Shown: one piece after another, positions 8,628 to 16,259 of the stretch
Layout: every line of letters starts with the position of its first letter
Position numbering within the stretch: the stretch's first letter is position 1
Assembly (NCBI GenBank): GCA_964462525.1
Contig: CAYWWY010000004.1
Coordinates: 62,001 to 126,000 of the forward strand
Direction of reading: 5' to 3'
DNA: 64,000 nucleotides
Source of the DNA: CAYWWY01 sp964462525
GTDB lineage: Bacteria; Thermotogota; Thermotogae; MWEM01
Notes under the pieces: model-generated
Told to the model about the DNA's origin: nothing
The model's database searches: none
The model's input: the letters and a program-made list of their open reading frames with translations, nothing else
Program-made: the position numbers and the translations under genes

Positions 8628-9896
8628 ATGGGGAGGAAATGGTTGTATCGAGGATTGTTGGTCACTGCAATGATGCTGGTGTTTGTGTTCGCTGTATCTT
8701 GCGCTTATTTGCCGTTCTTTAAAACTGATCTTACGGTTCATGCGCTCCATGCTTTGTACAATGAAAAAGATGTTGGTGATACGATTACGTTCAGCTTGAC
8801 CATTACTGGCGGTACGCTTCCGTATACGGTTCAGTGGTATAAGGGCGCCGAACTGGTAGGCACGGGCAATCCGTTTGTGCTAAACAACGTGCAAGTGGCC
8901 GATTCAGGTCATTATTGGGCTGTTGTTACGGATAAGTCGATTCCTGCTAAAGTTGCTCTTTCCCAACGCGCGGAGCTTGTTGTCTTTGATGGACCCCGGT
9001 TTGTTCAAGGTCTGGTTAACGATGTTGCCGATGCCGGTGATCCATATACCCTTGAGGTGCAGATTACCGGAGGAACGCAGCCCTACACAGTGACATGGTT
9101 TTTTGAAGGCAACCCACTTCCCGCGCCCCCGGCCAGCGAACGGGTCGTTACCCGGCTTTACAACTTGGGTATTCTGACATCTGCTGAGGAAGGATACTAT
9201 ATGGTTCGGGTGGAGGACGATAATGGAAAGATCGCCGAAAGCACCGCTTATCTGACCGTGCGCTCCGAAGGATCCACCTTGGCAATCGTACAACATCCCG
9301 CTTCCAAAACCGCGCTTCAAGGGGATCGAGTCACTTTTGAAGTAGTCACTTCGGGAGGTGTGGGCCAGGTAGATTATCAATGGACACGCAATGGCGTAGC
9401 CATTCCCGGAGCAACCGAAAGAACCTACACCATAGAGCAAGCGCTAGAAACCGGTTTGGAACCCGATGAGTACCAAGTAATTCTCGAAGATGAATCGGGA
9501 GTCCCTGTGGTCAGCAATATTGCCTACCTTCGGGTTCTTGCTGTACCCGATGCCGCGGGCAATTGGAACGTTGCCATCACCCTCACAGCCCTCAAGTTCC
9601 CTTACACGAACTACACCGGCAACCATGTTGTTGAGGTAGAGCAGTGGGGGAATACCTTCAGAGCAACGGGTGATGTGCTTGGAACGCCTGTCCAAATGAA
9701 TGTTGTTTTGGAACGGCTGAATGGGGAATGGGTCTTCTCCATGCACGGTACTGTTATGGGTATCTATACCGTTGAACTCAATCACGGGTATGTGCAGCCC
9801 AACACGGCTAATCCAGACACAATCTGGGGCGGTTTCTTGGTCCATGATCCCACAGGGATTGCCTGGGTAGGGATTTTTAACGGCACTCTTCCCTAA
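8628..9896 (+). CDS. Lipoprotein with three immunoglobulin-like domains
   Basis: About 422 residues. The signal is MGRKWLYRGLLVTAMMLVFV then FAVSC, a lipobox, so the mature protein is lipid-anchored outside the cytoplasmic membrane. Three repeats of about 90 residues follow, each with the Ig-type pattern ITGGTLPYTVQWYK / ITGGTQPYTVTWFF / TSGGVGQVDYQWTR, then GHYW/GYYMVRVED/DEYQVILED and a closing strand. The C-terminal ~110 residues (from NWNVAITLTALKFPYT) are a separate beta-rich domain with no motif I know. Ig arrays of this kind usually mediate binding or act as surface spacers. ATG 8628 is favoured over GTG 8622 by spacing from GCGAGG. A perfect terminator follows. Confidence 0.8.
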   Translation: MGRKWLYRGLLVTAMMLVFVFAVSCAYLPFFKTDLTVHALHALYNEKDVGDTITFSLTITGGTLPYTVQWYKGAELVGTGNPFVLNNVQVADSGHYWAVVTDKSIPAKVALSQRAELVVFDGPRFVQGLVNDVADAGDPYTLEVQITGGTQPYTVTWFFEGNPLPAPPASERVVTRLYNLGILTSAEEGYYMVRVEDDNGKIAESTAYLTVRSEGSTLAIVQHPASKTALQGDRVTFEVVTSGGVGQVDYQWTRNGVAIPGATERTYTIEQALETGLEPDEYQVILEDESGVPVVSNIAYLRVLAVPDAAGNWNVAITLTALKFPYTNYTGNHVVEVEQWGNTFRATGDVLGTPVQMNVVLERLNGEWVFSMHGTVMGIYTVELNHGYVQPNTANPDTIWGGFLVHDPTGIAWVGIFNGTLP

Positions 9897-9933
9897 CCGA
9901 TCTCCAAACTGCTGTTTTTTTGTCAATACTCTC

Positions 9934-9970
9934 AACCGGTTCCTTGATTTTCGGGAACCGGTTTTTTATT
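9934..9970 (+). terminator. Rho-independent terminator
   Basis: AACCGGTTCC (9934-9943) pairs perfectly with GGAACCGGTT (9954-9963), followed by a T-rich run. It ends the Ig-lipoprotein transcript. Confidence 0.9.
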
Positions 9971-10013
9971 TTCTCTGAGTATCTTAACAATTGGCAAATA
10001 AGTTCATTTCCTA

Positions 10014-10042
10014 TTGACTTTTGATGAAAAAAATGATAGGAT
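10014..10042 (+). promoter_or_regulatory. Promoter of the leader peptide-permease transcript
   Basis: TTGACT (10014-10019), a 17-bp spacer and TAGGAT (10037-10042). Predicted start near 10049, leaving ~19 bases before the leader-peptide ATG. Confidence 0.6.
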
Positions 10043-10067
10043 AGAACAAATCCATCTCGGGGGGGAG

Positions 10068-10163
10068 ATGATGGCCAATAACGGATGGGGGATCTTGGCT
10101 CATGAATGGTTGCTCCTGAACGAGGGATTTCATAGATCGGTCAAAAAAAACCGCTATAGGTAG
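10068..10163 (+). CDS. Putative leader peptide of the uracil permease attenuator (31 aa)
   Basis: A short frame, start ATG 10068 (or ATG 10071), preceded by GGGGGGGAG. It reads MMANNGWGILAHEWLLLNEG and ends FHRSVKKNRYR-stop. The stop TAG (10161-10163) is the first codon of the 3' arm of an intrinsic terminator, so a ribosome finishing the peptide would sit on the hairpin and melt it. This geometry is that of translation-coupled attenuation known for pyrimidine genes such as pyrBI. The peptide sequence has no recognised homolog. That it is translated is inference from the ribosome site and its placement. Confidence 0.5.
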   Translation: MMANNGWGILAHEWLLLNEGFHRSVKKNRYR

Positions 10164-10175
10164 CGGATTTTTTTT
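10132..10175 (+). promoter_or_regulatory. Attenuator: antiterminator/terminator pair before the permease gene
   Basis: Terminator: A8 (10143-10150), CCGCTA (10151-10156), loop TAGG, TAGCGG (10161-10166), A, T8 (10168-10175). A competing pairing is possible: ATAG..CGG (10132-10140) with CCGCTAT (10151-10157), a 7-bp helix with a 2-base bulge that would block the terminator stem. No PyrR-binding or purine riboswitch consensus was seen. Confidence 0.65.
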
Positions 10176-10196
10176 ATGTGAAAGGGGAGGATAGAA

Positions 10197-11414
10197 ATGC
10201 AGTGGAAGAGGTTGTTGCTCGGAATTCAGCATTTGTTCACAATGTTCGGAGCTACGATTTTGGTGCCCTATTTAACGGGAATTCCGGTATCGGTGGCATT
10301 GTTTACTTCGGGTGTGGGAACATTAATTTTCCATGTAGTCACGAAAGGAAAGGTTCCCGTCTACTTAGGTTCCTCGTTCGCCTTTATTGCCCCAATCATC
10401 AGTGTAACTTCGTATTACGCCGCTCAAGGAGAACAGGCATTGGCGCTCGGTTATGCAACCGGTGGGATCATGATTGCGGGCCTTGTGTATATCGCCTTTT
10501 CTTTCTTGATTTACAAAGTGGGGATTGAAAAGGTTACGAAAGTATTCAACCCGTTGATCTCCGGTACGATGATCATGTTGATCGGTCTGATCTTGGCGCC
10601 TGTGGCTATCGGTATGGCCTCCAGCAATTGGGCGCTAGCCCTAGTCGCTATTGTCACCATGGTGGTTGTAAAGATGCTTTTGAAGGGGTTCGTCTCCATG
10701 CTTCCTGTTCTGATTGGGATATTTGTGGGATATATCGTTGCTGCCATCGCCGGTCAGGTAACGATAGAGCCTGCTGCCTGGATCAGTTGGCCCGCATTCT
10801 ATCTACCCCGCTTTTCTTGGTACGCTTTGAGTATCATTGTTCCAGCTGCAATTGCCCCAGCCATAGAGCATATTGGAGATGTGTATGCGGTATCCATGGT
10901 TACCGGAAAGAAATTCTACGACGATCCCGGTATGCATCGCACCTTATTGGGCGATGGTATTGCCACGTCTTTTGCGGGCTTTTTGGGTGGACCAGCAAAC
11001 ACGACCTACTCGGAGAATACAGGCGTTCTCGCTTTCACAGGTGTTTTTGATCCTTGGGTAATGCGAATTGCCGCAATTGGCGCAATCATTCTCTCGTTTG
11101 TTCCGGCTGTGGAATCCTTTATCGCGAGCATTCCTCAATCGGTCATGGGCGGGGTATCGATCATCCTGTTTGGGATGATCGCTTCCATCGGCGCTCGAAC
11201 GTTGATCCAAAACAAGGTCCAAATGAACAACAAAAACGTTATTATTATGTCTCTCATGCTTGTCAGCGGATTGGGTGGCGCTTCGATCACTGCCGGGAAC
11301 TTTTCCCTCGAGGGCTTAGGCCTTGCAGCAATCATCGGGATTGTGTGCCAATTGATTATCCCAGAAGATCGAACCGGAGAATCGCAAGCTTTGCCTCAAG
11401 AGAAGAAAAAATAG
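10197..11414 (+). CDS. uraA: Uracil (nucleobase) permease, NCS2 family
   Basis: 405 residues, hydrophobic throughout, about 12-14 membrane segments. It begins with the NCS2 opening LLLGIQHLFTMFGATILVPY, and has GSSFAFIAPI, the substrate-site motif PAIEHIGDVYAVS (Glu and His), FLGGPANTTYSENTGVLAFTGV, and SIPQSVMGGVSIILFGMI. These are the UraA/PyrP hallmarks; xanthine permeases of the same fold usually carry QxxEHxG-like variants, so uracil is preferred but not certain. It imports a nucleobase by proton symport. AAAGGGGAGG precedes the ATG. Upstream leader peptide and terminator indicate control by transcription attenuation. A bidirectional terminator follows. Confidence 0.9.
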   Translation: MQWKRLLLGIQHLFTMFGATILVPYLTGIPVSVALFTSGVGTLIFHVVTKGKVPVYLGSSFAFIAPIISVTSYYAAQGEQALALGYATGGIMIAGLVYIAFSFLIYKVGIEKVTKVFNPLISGTMIMLIGLILAPVAIGMASSNWALALVAIVTMVVVKMLLKGFVSMLPVLIGIFVGYIVAAIAGQVTIEPAAWISWPAFYLPRFSWYALSIIVPAAIAPAIEHIGDVYAVSMVTGKKFYDDPGMHRTLLGDGIATSFAGFLGGPANTTYSENTGVLAFTGVFDPWVMRIAAIGAIILSFVPAVESFIASIPQSVMGGVSIILFGMIASIGARTLIQNKVQMNNKNVIIMSLMLVSGLGGASITAGNFSLEGLGLAAIIGIVCQLIIPEDRTGESQALPQEKKK

Positions 11415-11427
11415 TCAATCGATTGAA

Positions 11428-11455
11428 AAAAAGGGCCCTATTAGGGCCCTTTTTC
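11428..11455. terminator. Bidirectional intrinsic terminator (permease / lacI-type gene)
   Basis: AAAGGGCCC, loop TATTA, GGGCCCTTT with A7 on one side and T5 on the other, so it can end both the plus-strand permease and the minus-strand regulator transcripts. Confidence 0.9.
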
Positions 11456-11560
11456 ATTGGATTCCCTTCCTCTCCCGCCTTTGCATACATATGAGTAAAT
11501 TCATTCCTAGGGCCAAAAGGCTCCAAACGCGCGAATGGGTTCGAGCTTCACAGAATGTTG

Positions 11561-12586
11561 TCACCCGCTTTCGCGTACGATCAATTCGACATCCAATACG
11601 GTCTTCTTGATCTTCTTTCTTCTACCGGAAAGACGAGAGAGCAGCATCCGAAAGGCTTCAAACCCTTCCTGATACTTGTCGATTCGAATGGTTGTCAATG
11701 TCGGGGAGAAAAAACGACTGAAGATGATATCATCATACCCAATCACTGATACATCTTGAGGCACTTTGATCCCCATCTCTCTGAGCGCTTGCACGAGGTG
11801 AAAAGCCATCATATCGTTAAAACAGAAAACACTGTCAAAAGGAGGGGCTTTATGAACAGCCCCTTTATGGAAGATCTTCTGAGCTTTTCCTCGAATGCTC
11901 TCATAATTCCCAGTATCGTGAATCTGCATCTCGTATGTTACCGGACCTTCGAACTCCTTGATCGCTTTTTCAAACCCTTCTCTCCGCATTTTTGCGGCAG
12001 AATTCTGGGGATTGCTATTGAGGAAAAGGATCTTTCTTCTTCCTTGATCTAGAAGCCGCTTGGCTGCCAAGCCCCCTCCCTTAACATCGTTGGTATAAAT
12101 CTCATCCACCTTCTGATAGCGGAAATCACGCCCGATGATCACAACAGGAAAATTCCGTTTGATTAACTGCGCCAATGTCGCGAGCTGTGGCCGAGAAGGT
12201 ATGATCAGCAATCCATCCACACGATGCTCAATTAGGGTTTTGATGGCAATCCGTTCGTTTTGTTCATCCAATTCGGTATTCATCAAGATGTTCGTATAAT
12301 GGTACTTTCGAGCGGCATCTTCAATTCCTTTCAACACCTCAGAAAAGAAAGGATCAAAATCGGCTTCGAATACGATCCCCAAAGTCCTCGTTGCTTTATT
12401 TTTGAGATTCATTGCACCCAAGTTTCGAACAAAACCGATTTCCTCCGCTGCTTGTTGTACTTTTTTCTTGGTGGATTCAGAGACATCTGGTTTATCATTT
12501 AGTACGCGAGATACAGTGGAGACAGATATCCCTGCTGCTTTTGCAACATCTTTGATGGTGACATACTTTTTTTTATACAAACTCAT
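11561..12586 (-). CDS. LacI-family transcriptional repressor
   Basis: 341 residues. N-terminal helix-turn-helix and hinge: VTIKDVAKAAGISVSTVSRV then LNDKPDVSEST (residues 9-40), followed by a periplasmic-binding-protein-like effector domain with LGIVFEADFDPFFSEVLKGI, NTELDEQNERIAIK, DGLLIIPS, VCFNDMMAFHL-type and VSVIGYDDIIFSRFFSPTLTTI. It would bind a sugar effector and release DNA. Its own promoter lies at 12653-12625. Two palindromes at 16019-16038 and 16204-16223, at the divergent promoters of the adjoining glycosidase and ABC-transporter operons, are its likely operators (inference). ATG 12586 follows GGAGGG. Confidence 0.92.
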   Translation of the reverse strand: MSLYKKKYVTIKDVAKAAGISVSTVSRVLNDKPDVSESTKKKVQQAAEEIGFVRNLGAMNLKNKATRTLGIVFEADFDPFFSEVLKGIEDAARKYHYTNILMNTELDEQNERIAIKTLIEHRVDGLLIIPSRPQLATLAQLIKRNFPVVIIGRDFRYQKVDEIYTNDVKGGGLAAKRLLDQGRRKILFLNSNPQNSAAKMRREGFEKAIKEFEGPVTYEMQIHDTGNYESIRGKAQKIFHKGAVHKAPPFDSVFCFNDMMAFHLVQALREMGIKVPQDVSVIGYDDIIFSRFFSPTLTTIRIDKYQEGFEAFRMLLSRLSGRRKKIKKTVLDVELIVRESG

Positions 12587-12624
12587 CCCTCCAAAGAATA
12601 GGGCCTTTTTGCTCTTCTCAATGA

Positions 12625-12653
12625 AGTGTACATGATTTCAAAAAGAAAGTCAA
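12625..12653 (-). promoter_or_regulatory. Promoter of the LacI-type repressor gene
   Basis: TTGACT (12653-12648), 17-bp spacer, TACACT (12630-12625) on the minus strand, in the gap after the GH172 gene. Confidence 0.6.
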
Positions 12654-12663
12654 ACCTTCGCTT

Positions 12664-13689
12664 CTATCTCGGCCACAAAGTGTCTAAATCCATGCATTCT
12701 TCTCTCGGGGTGTGTGGCTCTTTTTGGTACCAGTATGCTACAGAAGCAATGTCATCGGTTAATGGTTGGAATGTTCCATCCGGCCACCACCCGAGCGCTT
12801 GTATGGATACTTTAAGTGAGTGCGCAAACCGAATCGGATCTGCCAGATGCCACCGATATAGTCCGTGCCGAGGGATGGACCCAGGTTTTTGATCCCATAA
12901 AGGATATCCGGTGTAGATGCCACTAAATACTTCCCCAAAACACCAAGCTCCACAAAAATAATCTTCTGTACCGGTGGTGCAGATGGATGGGGCTGCTTCC
13001 CCATCGATGAAAAACTTCACCTCTCCTTCCCCCCACCATCCGTTTGAGAGCTGCGACCAACCGATCGAAGTTCCCACATAATGACCTTGTCCTTGGATAT
13101 CATCTACGAGGATGTGTTCGGGCAGCTTGCGAGTGGTCATACTCCTTCTCCACTTCGCATGGAAATATGCGTCGTCTGGTTGCACATCCGTCAATGCATA
13201 GGTTACTTGGTAGAAAAAGCCCGAAATCTCTTCAGAAGTTACGTTTTCTATGGTAATTCTCGCTTTTTCCCGGAAGGGCATCGGCCAATAACTGTTGCAC
13301 CCTCCTCGTGGATTTACAGCAATCATTAAAGAATTAACCAAATACCGAACTCCATGGTGGTTTGAAAAGAAATCTCCGAGGGGGCTTTCAACCGACGGGG
13401 TTTTTTCGTTGTCCCAATAGATGCGGAGGACCGTTCCTCGATACGCTTTCTCGCTCACTGTCAGCCAAATGTGCTGAATGATGCCCGGTCCTTCGATTGA
13501 TGCGATTTCAGTTGTAGTTTCTGGTCCTAAGGAAATACACGGACGGACTTTCCATCCTTTTCCCATCCTTGATGCCGGATTCCCTTTTTCGGGTATGGCC
13601 AAAGCGCCCTGGTTTCTTGCCCCATAAGCGTTCTCAGCACTGATTGAACGTGTCTCTTCCTTTCTCAGGCGCTGGATATTCCGCCACAT
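12664..13689 (-). CDS. GH172 (DUF2961) glycoside hydrolase
   Basis: 341 residues, no signal peptide. Family landmarks: GPGIIQHIWLTVSE, LRIYWDNEKTPSVESPLGDFF, GGCNSYWPMPFREKARITIEN, FYQVTYAL, and the C-terminal IDGEAAPSICTTGTEDYFCGAWCFGE with LYRWHLADPIRF. DUF2961 proteins are now GH172; characterised members act on D-fructofuranosides and D-arabinofuranosides and work as oligomers with beta jelly-roll folds. The acidic residues of GTEDYF are conserved here. Substrate in this organism is unknown. It is 21 bp downstream of a six-hairpin glycosidase and co-transcribed with it. Confidence 0.88.
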   Translation of the reverse strand: MWRNIQRLRKEETRSISAENAYGARNQGALAIPEKGNPASRMGKGWKVRPCISLGPETTTEIASIEGPGIIQHIWLTVSEKAYRGTVLRIYWDNEKTPSVESPLGDFFSNHHGVRYLVNSLMIAVNPRGGCNSYWPMPFREKARITIENVTSEEISGFFYQVTYALTDVQPDDAYFHAKWRRSMTTRKLPEHILVDDIQGQGHYVGTSIGWSQLSNGWWGEGEVKFFIDGEAAPSICTTGTEDYFCGAWCFGEVFSGIYTGYPLWDQKPGSIPRHGLYRWHLADPIRFAHSLKVSIQALGWWPDGTFQPLTDDIASVAYWYQKEPHTPREECMDLDTLWPR

Positions 13690-13710
13690 ATCCTTCTCCT
13701 TTCTTTTTCT

Positions 13711-15996
13711 TTATTGGTTGCTTTTTTTTTCCTGTACGCGAACTGGATTATGCAGCTTCATAACCCATTTGTGCCGGTCCTTTCGATCCGATTGATAAAG
13801 AGCTGCCCCATTCGGTCTTTCCACGCACAATCCAATCGCCGGATCCACGACCAATTCCACTTCTACTTCTTTCGCGGAAATCGGTGAGTAAACCACACTT
13901 AGCCGTAATCCGCGATAATGAAGCCCATGGATCCCATACTGTTTTCCCGTTTCCATCAAAACGAACGGGAGGGAAGGGCACAACTCGAAAGCGATTTGCT
14001 GGGTGATCGGACTGGAACGAAATCCCAAAATATGCCGAATCATTAACAAAGCTGTTTGGGCGCCCCATGCATAGGCGTCATTGCCTTTGAATCGTTGTGG
14101 ATCTATTGGCCAATACTCTCGAGCGCTCCCAGGATAGGGATGTGAAATTCCATCAAGGGTTCTTCGATCGTTTTCCTGGTACACCCTTTGGACGATCTGC
14201 CAGGAAAATTCCGAGCTAATTTTTTGAAGACCCATTTCTGTTGCTGCTTCCATAATTACATAGTTCCAGGAAGGCCAAACATTGAACGGTTCTGTAAGGA
14301 ATAGCGGAATTTCTCGTTTCACCATCCTTTGTTTTTCTTCTCCGATAAGTCCAAACAAAACCGCTGTCATCGACAGTGGAGAAAGCCTTGTGAAATCTGC
14401 ATTCCAGTAATCTCGAACCCCTCGAACGGAAAGCCAATGATTGTTCATTTTATCCCAATCTCGATAACGGCCTTCTTTTGGATCCCATAAACGATGAAGC
14501 AGGCTTAAATAGCGGTTTTTTTCTTCGTTCCAGTAATTAACATCGTTCAAGTTTCCAAGCTCTTGAGCAAAAAAGGCCATCACATGAGCATCAAGGGCCA
14601 TGGCAGCCTGAAGCTCCACAGGTCGAACTAAATCCGAAATAATGCCTCCCCCAGTTCGGTTTGGATCAAGCCGAGGGCTATCGTCTTCGCCCGCTTCCCA
14701 TGTACAGCAGTATACAGCGAATCCTTCTTCGTCTGTGCGATACTGGTTCCACCAGAGATGGTAGGATTTCAGGAAGGGGTACAACTGCTTCATCCATTTT
14801 TGATCCGGATCACGGAGATAGAGTTGATATATTTGGTGGAATGGCAGGCACCAAGCAGGGGAAGTGCCGCATATGGACCCATCCGCGGCAACCATATTGG
14901 GTACCCCGGAAGGAAAGAGACAAGGAACATTGGCTCCTGTATCACGAAATAGAGTGAGAATGCTCTCTTTTGCCAATTCCATATCCGCATATGCCAATCG
15001 ATTCATATCCATGGCTCCTTCTGCCAATACCACCCGAGGAGAGAAGATCATCCATGAAGGCCATACACCTTTGAATATCCCCATCGAGGGAAAGGTACAC
15101 ATTCGGGTAGTGTTGAAATCATACCAAAATCCGTTTTTTACCGATTCATCCCAATCCCCAAGTAACTTCGGAGTTTTCTCCCAAAACTGAGCGGCTTCTT
15201 TCTGCTTTTCATGGAACGCCACTGAAAGCCTCTCGCTATCTGAGAACTGTTCTGAAAGATTGATCCCCGTTTCCTCTGTTTTATGAAAGGGACCTTGCAA
15301 ACGCAAAGTACACCAGTAGAAATCTTCCGATGGCTCGATTTCGATGAGAGAATACAACTCTGAACCAATAAAACAGGAAGCAGGCATGCCTTTCAAAACC
15401 GTTTCTTCGATCGTCTTTCCAAAAACCCATTCCTTTCTGGACATTCTTTCCTTCCCATTTTGTCCATGAAAGACAAAACCGACTTTGTTTGAAATACTTG
15501 CTTCTTCCGGTTCCACCTGAATACCCAATTCACCCTTCAAGGGAAACGAATCGGGAATAACCTTCCGTTGGCTCATATTCTTGACATGGATAATCCAAAA
15601 CCATCGGATGTCATTTTCCCGAGTGAATTGACACAGATCAACCCGCGCGGATAAAGACCGTTCCTCGCTTTGGAAATAGCTGATATGCGCATATTGACCG
15701 TTCACATGCAATCGGTATGAGAAGAGGTTCCAACAATGCAGATCGGGTCCATATCCTTGTTTTGCCCAGCTGGCGCGAGAAAAAATCATTTCGCCATTCA
15801 ATAGTGCTCCCATGCCGAAGGTGCTATACCAAAGACATTGTTTTCGATTGGGATAATACCAACCGAATCCGGGATACTCGTCATCGCTACGTAAGACCCC
15901 TCCCAGAAGATCTCTGTATCCTTTGCCGCACTGATGGTACGGGTTCTGCATATACCCAAAAGGGGTAAACAAGGGGTTTGGTTCTCGATCGCTCAA
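13711..15996 (-). CDS. Six-hairpin (GH63/GH37-like) glycoside hydrolase
   Basis: About 761 residues from TTG 15996. That start is chosen because AAAGGAG (16011-16005) is 8 bases upstream; the in-frame ATG 16014 has no ribosome site. The N-terminal ~280 residues are a beta-sandwich-like region. The C-terminal part is an alpha/alpha barrel with FKGVWPSWMIFSPRVVLAEG, TWEAGEDDSPRLDPN (equivalent to the WExGxDNSPR catalytic-acid region of GH63 relatives), WPSWNYVIMEAATEMG, and YWPIDPQRFKGNDAYAWGAQ. No signal peptide, so intracellular. Exact family and substrate are uncertain. It heads the minus-strand operon with the GH172 gene under promoter 16075-16047. Confidence 0.75.
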   Translation of the reverse strand: MSDREPNPLFTPFGYMQNPYHQCGKGYRDLLGGVLRSDDEYPGFGWYYPNRKQCLWYSTFGMGALLNGEMIFSRASWAKQGYGPDLHCWNLFSYRLHVNGQYAHISYFQSEERSLSARVDLCQFTRENDIRWFWIIHVKNMSQRKVIPDSFPLKGELGIQVEPEEASISNKVGFVFHGQNGKERMSRKEWVFGKTIEETVLKGMPASCFIGSELYSLIEIEPSEDFYWCTLRLQGPFHKTEETGINLSEQFSDSERLSVAFHEKQKEAAQFWEKTPKLLGDWDESVKNGFWYDFNTTRMCTFPSMGIFKGVWPSWMIFSPRVVLAEGAMDMNRLAYADMELAKESILTLFRDTGANVPCLFPSGVPNMVAADGSICGTSPAWCLPFHQIYQLYLRDPDQKWMKQLYPFLKSYHLWWNQYRTDEEGFAVYCCTWEAGEDDSPRLDPNRTGGGIISDLVRPVELQAAMALDAHVMAFFAQELGNLNDVNYWNEEKNRYLSLLHRLWDPKEGRYRDWDKMNNHWLSVRGVRDYWNADFTRLSPLSMTAVLFGLIGEEKQRMVKREIPLFLTEPFNVWPSWNYVIMEAATEMGLQKISSEFSWQIVQRVYQENDRRTLDGISHPYPGSAREYWPIDPQRFKGNDAYAWGAQTALLMIRHILGFRSSPITQQIAFELCPSLPFVLMETGKQYGIHGLHYRGLRLSVVYSPISAKEVEVELVVDPAIGLCVERPNGAALYQSDRKDRHKWVMKLHNPVRVQEKKSNQ

Positions 15997-16018
15997 TGGA
16001 AAGGCTCCTTTCATACGG

Positions 16019-16038
16019 TACCATTACCGGAATTGTTT
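16019..16038. promoter_or_regulatory. Putative LacI-type operator, glycosidase side
   Basis: TACCATTACCGGAATTGTTT shares CATTACCGGAA with the second site at 16204-16223. It lies just downstream of the predicted minus-strand transcription start, where bound repressor would block initiation or clearance. Confidence 0.5.
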
Positions 16039-16046
16039 TCGTTGCC

Positions 16047-16075
16047 ATTATAGTATTCTTTTTTTAGAAAATCAA
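16047..16075 (-). promoter_or_regulatory. Promoter of the glycosidase-GH172 operon
   Basis: Minus strand TTGATT (16075-16070), 17-bp spacer, TATAAT (16052-16047). Confidence 0.7.
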
Positions 16076-16171
16076 ATCGCTTTTCAGGCTTTAATGCTCC
16101 AAAAAACCTTCAATCGAAGAGGATTCTGTAGATAACGACGGATTGAGGGTATCATTCTTTCCATTTGGGAG

Positions 16172-16201
16172 TTGAAAAGGCTGTTCGTGAAATGGTAGGA
16201 T
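16172..16201 (+). promoter_or_regulatory. Promoter of the ABC-transporter operon
   Basis: TTGAAA (16172-16177), 18-bp spacer, TAGGAT (16196-16201) with TG at 16193-16194 (extended -10). Start predicted near 16208, inside the operator. Confidence 0.6.
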
Positions 16202-16203
16202 TG

Positions 16204-16223
16204 TATCGTTTCCGGTAATGATA
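16204..16223. promoter_or_regulatory. Putative LacI-type operator, transporter side
   Basis: TATCGTTTCCGGTAATGATA is an inverted repeat centred on CCGG with 8 of 10 half-site positions symmetric, a layout typical of LacI-family operators. It overlaps the predicted transcription start. Confidence 0.55.
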
Positions 16224-16259
16224 CCGTAGTCGCTTAGGGAAAATCAAAGGAGGTGACGT

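Noticed and set aside
10143..10151. A-AAA-AAC slippery heptamer in the leader peptide (programmed frameshift)
   Set aside because: It is in the correct frame, but the hairpin follows with no spacer and the shifted frame leads nowhere useful.
10041..10196. Purine, PRPP or PyrR-type riboswitch upstream of the permease
   Set aside because: None of the expected core sequences is present; the leader peptide and terminator explain the region better.
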